The notes under the pieces were generated by a model. The model was not told the origin of the DNA and made no database searches. It saw nothing but the letters and a program-made list of their open reading frames with translations. From assembly GCA_016787445.1 (NCBI GenBank), contig JAEUTQ010000041.1:1-33078 (forward strand): DNA of 33,078 nt, written 5' to 3'. The position numbers were made by a program, and so were the translations under genes. Of this stretch, positions 31,466-33,078 are shown piece by piece (position 1 is the stretch's first letter; the number at the start of each line of letters is the position of its first letter). The stretch is from Bacteroidia bacterium. Lineage in GTDB: Bacteria; Bacteroidota; Bacteroidia; B-17B0; Aurantibacillaceae.

Positions 31466-32002
31466 TCATGCAATTTGTGCAAATACTTTCCTTAGTTTAT
31501 CCAATATGCGATAGGTTTTTACTTTAGCATTGTTCTCGGTAATATCTAAAATCTGAGCCACTTGCGAGAAAGGTCTTTCTTCAAAAAACCGAAGTTCAAT
31601 TATGAGTAATTCCTCTTCTGATAAATACAAGAGTGCTCTTTTCAAAGCAGCCAAATCTTCCTTACTTAGTCCATCTGTCTCGTTGGCTATTCCTTTCAGT
31701 CCATTTTCATCCAAACTTATAACTCGCGCTTTCTTGGTACGTCGATAAAATAAATTTACTTCATTAATAGCGATGCGATATAACCAACTTGAAAATGGCA
31801 AGCCTTGATGCTGATACTTACAAATATTACCTAAAGCCTTAGCAAATACCATGGCAGTAACATCTCTACTATCTTCGATATCTTCCATCCGTTTGTATAT
31901 AAAGCGCAAAATACGATCGTAATAAGTTGTATACAGCGGCTCGAAGTCGGCAGGGTTTACTTTGGCCTTCTCTATTATTTGCTGTTCATTTTCAATGTCC
32001 AT
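31466..32002 (-). CDS. ECF-type RNA polymerase sigma factor
   Basis: The 178-residue protein is an extracytoplasmic-function sigma factor with only regions 2 and 4. Region 2 runs over about residues 15-90 (DFEPLYTTYYDRILRFIYKR and PFSSWLYRIAINEVNLFYRR). Region 4 is at about 115-172, with the helix-turn-helix PFSQVAQILDITENNAKVKTYRILDKL written in part here as SQVAQILDITENNAKVK. The length is typical. It is the first gene of a leftward set: sigma, membrane protein (15 bases later), then TonB receptor and repeat protein. It probably directs transcription of some of these genes. A near-match to the -7 box, TATCTTTT, lies upstream on the minus strand. The signal is unknown. Confidence 0.9.
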   Translation of the reverse strand: MDIENEQQIIEKAKVNPADFEPLYTTYYDRILRFIYKRMEDIEDSRDVTAMVFAKALGNICKYQHQGLPFSSWLYRIAINEVNLFYRRTKKARVISLDENGLKGIANETDGLSKEDLAALKRALLYLSEEELLIIELRFFEERPFSQVAQILDITENNAKVKTYRILDKLRKVFAQIA

Positions 32003-32276
32003 ATAGGTGTGTAGGGCTCTTTCGGTATATACAATTCAGAAGGCTAGCAAAAAGATACAAAAAAGGAAATATTTTATTTCAAAAACGAATCTTTAAGTTT
32101 TTTTGGGAGATGTTCTTTAATATAACATCGGATTCGCACAAATTCATTTCAATATTTCAATGAAGCCTGACACTTCCGGTTATTTTATTGATTCTATTAA
32201 CTCAGCAAAATGAAGTTTCAATTAATTTTTTGAATCTTGATAGAATATTACGCAAGGATTAAGTGGGCAATTGCAT

Positions 32277-32284
32277 TACATTTG
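32277..32284 (+). promoter_or_regulatory. Bacteroidetes -7 box for the DUF1398-like gene
   Basis: TACATTTG matches TAnnTTTG exactly, 15 bases before the ATG at 32300, implying a very short leader of about 10 bases. No clear -33 element was found. The 297-base divergent gap upstream has no other feature that I can support. Confidence 0.5.
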
Positions 32285-32299
32285 TAAAAAGTATAAACC

Positions 32300-32689
32300 A
32301 TGTTTACAATTGATCAGATAGCGGCAGCTCATTCAAAAGTTAAATCGGGGGCTGATTTTCCAAACTACATAAAGGAAATAAAACAATTAGGCGTCACACA
32401 TTACGAAACTTTTGCAAGTGACAGTCGCGCCGATTTTTATGGAGCTAATAATTTCAAGGTTTGTATGCCTGCTAAATTTTCTCCCATAGCGGTTTCAGAT
32501 AATTGTAATGTGGAACAATTTAAAAATGATTTGAAAAATCATCAGCAAGGAAAAACTGATTACTTAACTTGGCGTAACGATACAGCGAAATCAGGCATTG
32601 AAAAATGGAAAGTAGATCTTCACCAAATGACATGTACTTATTATGATACAAAGGGAAATGAAATACTCACAGAAAATATTCCACAATAA
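32300..32689 (+). CDS. DUF1398 (YbcV-like) family protein
   Basis: The 129-residue soluble protein matches the pattern of the DUF1398 family: an N-terminal helix (FTIDQIAAAHSKVKSGADFP), a YIKEIKQLGVTHYETF segment, an extended strand region, then GKTDYLTWRNDTAKSGIEKW and a C-terminal MTCTYYDTKGNEIL. The family is widespread in Bacteroidota and enterobacteria (E. coli YbcV, in a prophage) but its biochemical role is unknown. No signal peptide is seen. It has its own -7 box and is divergent from the ECF sigma gene. No operon partner is visible; a degraded gene follows on the same strand. Confidence 0.82.
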   Translation: MFTIDQIAAAHSKVKSGADFPNYIKEIKQLGVTHYETFASDSRADFYGANNFKVCMPAKFSPIAVSDNCNVEQFKNDLKNHQQGKTDYLTWRNDTAKSGIEKWKVDLHQMTCTYYDTKGNEILTENIPQ

Positions 32690-32752
32690 ATCATTTTAAT
32701 TACACGTTGCAACAATTGTTTCTTACAGGTTTCTATAAAGAAAAAACATTAA

Positions 32753-33078
32753 AGCATTATCCTCTTTACTCCTAGAAAACTACAAGATTTGAAAAAGAAT
32801 GTTTTAATAAACGAATCTCATACACCTGGAATTCCACAAGCTGAACTTTACGACAATGGCATTATAAAAATTACCTAGGATAATTCTATTGAGACAATTG
32901 AAGTTTTACATTTAAAAGAAATGCAACGACTAGTTGTGGAACTTGGTAAAGCAAAGAAGATGTCTCTCTAATTCAAGCCTCAAGATTTTTCACGTTTAAG
33001 TAGCGGATCCGGAAAGTACTCTACCTCTTAAGAGGGAACCAAATATAACTTAGCTATTGTTGTAACGGTTGATACTAT
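32753..33078 (+). pseudogene. Degraded gene with three in-frame stops, runs off the window
   Basis: One forward frame from 32753 reads as a coherent protein interrupted by stops at 32876-32878 (TAG), 32969-32971 (TAA) and 33029-33031 (TAA). Segments include AELYDNGIIKIT, DNSIETIEVLHLKEMQRLVV, ELGKAKKMSL and EGTKYNLAIVVTVDT. The order resembles a small Bacteroidota family of about 130 residues that I recall with YDNGI..., KEM..., GK.KMP and EEG.KYT.A.A motifs (DUF7793-like). No ATG is found at the front, so the N-terminus is also lost or altered. No frameshift is needed, which suggests decay by point mutations. The family call is tentative, from memory. Confidence 0.55.

Noticed and set aside
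32876..33031. Stop-codon recoding in the right-end gene
   Set aside because: Two different stop types (TAG and TAA) interrupt the frame, while intact genes in the window end normally on TAA, TAG or TGA, so decay is the simpler explanation.
1..33078. CRISPR array, tRNA, rRNA, prophage or complete insertion sequence with terminal repeats
   Set aside because: No regularly spaced direct repeats, cloverleaf genes, structural phage genes or IS ends were seen on reading both strands.

Overview
The window looks like chromosomal DNA from a member of the Bacteroidota (Flavobacteriia/Sphingobacteriia-like). It is AT-rich. It has a 287-residue primary sigma factor without region 1.1, several upstream sequences matching the Bacteroidetes -7 box TAnnTTTG, weak or absent Shine-Dalgarno sequences, a protein with a type IX secretion (T9SS) C-terminal domain, and a TonB-dependent receptor beside an ECF sigma factor. 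No rRNA, tRNA, CRISPR array or prophage was seen. The genus cannot be named from the sequence alone.

Layout. 1-1168: an overlapping pair for a Sco copper chaperone and a TlpA-like thioredoxin. 1262-2523: the primary sigma gene with terminator, then a 65-residue small protein with its own promoter. 2511-4534 (minus): an RluA-type pseudouridine synthase and a polysaccharide-deacetylase-like protein. 4557-11669 (minus): a compact envelope/lysine operon reading membrane protein, dapF, unknown protein, GNAT acetyltransferase, seven-haem TPR lipoprotein, mltG and a phosphohexomutase. It has three TAATG stop/start junctions and ends at a clear terminator. 11753-13260: htrA. 13261-13785: a 525-bp non-coding stretch with several inverted repeats. 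13786-15655: a beta-helix lipoprotein and a small alpha/beta protein.

15708-25823 is the most unusual part. A PBP1C gene and a giant alpha-2-macroglobulin gene, which sit side by side in E. coli (pbpC-yfhM) and many other bacteria, are separated here by about 2.1 kb. That insert holds a REP-associated tyrosine transposase (RAYT) bracketed by two inverted doublets of GGATT/AATCC palindromes, a T9SS-exported protein, and a compound palindromic element. A second palindrome family (GCTAC...GTAGC) occurs twice beside the RAYT and once upstream of ruvB.

26170-32689: ruvB; a secreted protein made of two related repeats; then a TonB-dependent receptor, a membrane protein resembling an anti-sigma factor and an ECF sigma factor, which together look like a cell-surface signalling/uptake module; then a DUF1398-like protein. 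The right end (32753-33078) holds a decaying gene with three in-frame stops that runs off the window.

The main functional theme is envelope work: peptidoglycan synthesis and remodelling (dapF, mltG, pbpC, deacetylase-like protein), periplasmic quality control and defence (htrA, alpha-2-macroglobulin), respiration and cytochrome maturation (sco, tlpA, multihaem cytochrome) and outer-membrane transport. I saw no clear new defence or metabolic system. The strongest candidates for a second look are the RAYT/REP locus that splits the alpha-2-macroglobulin/PBP1C pair, and the structured non-coding region after htrA.
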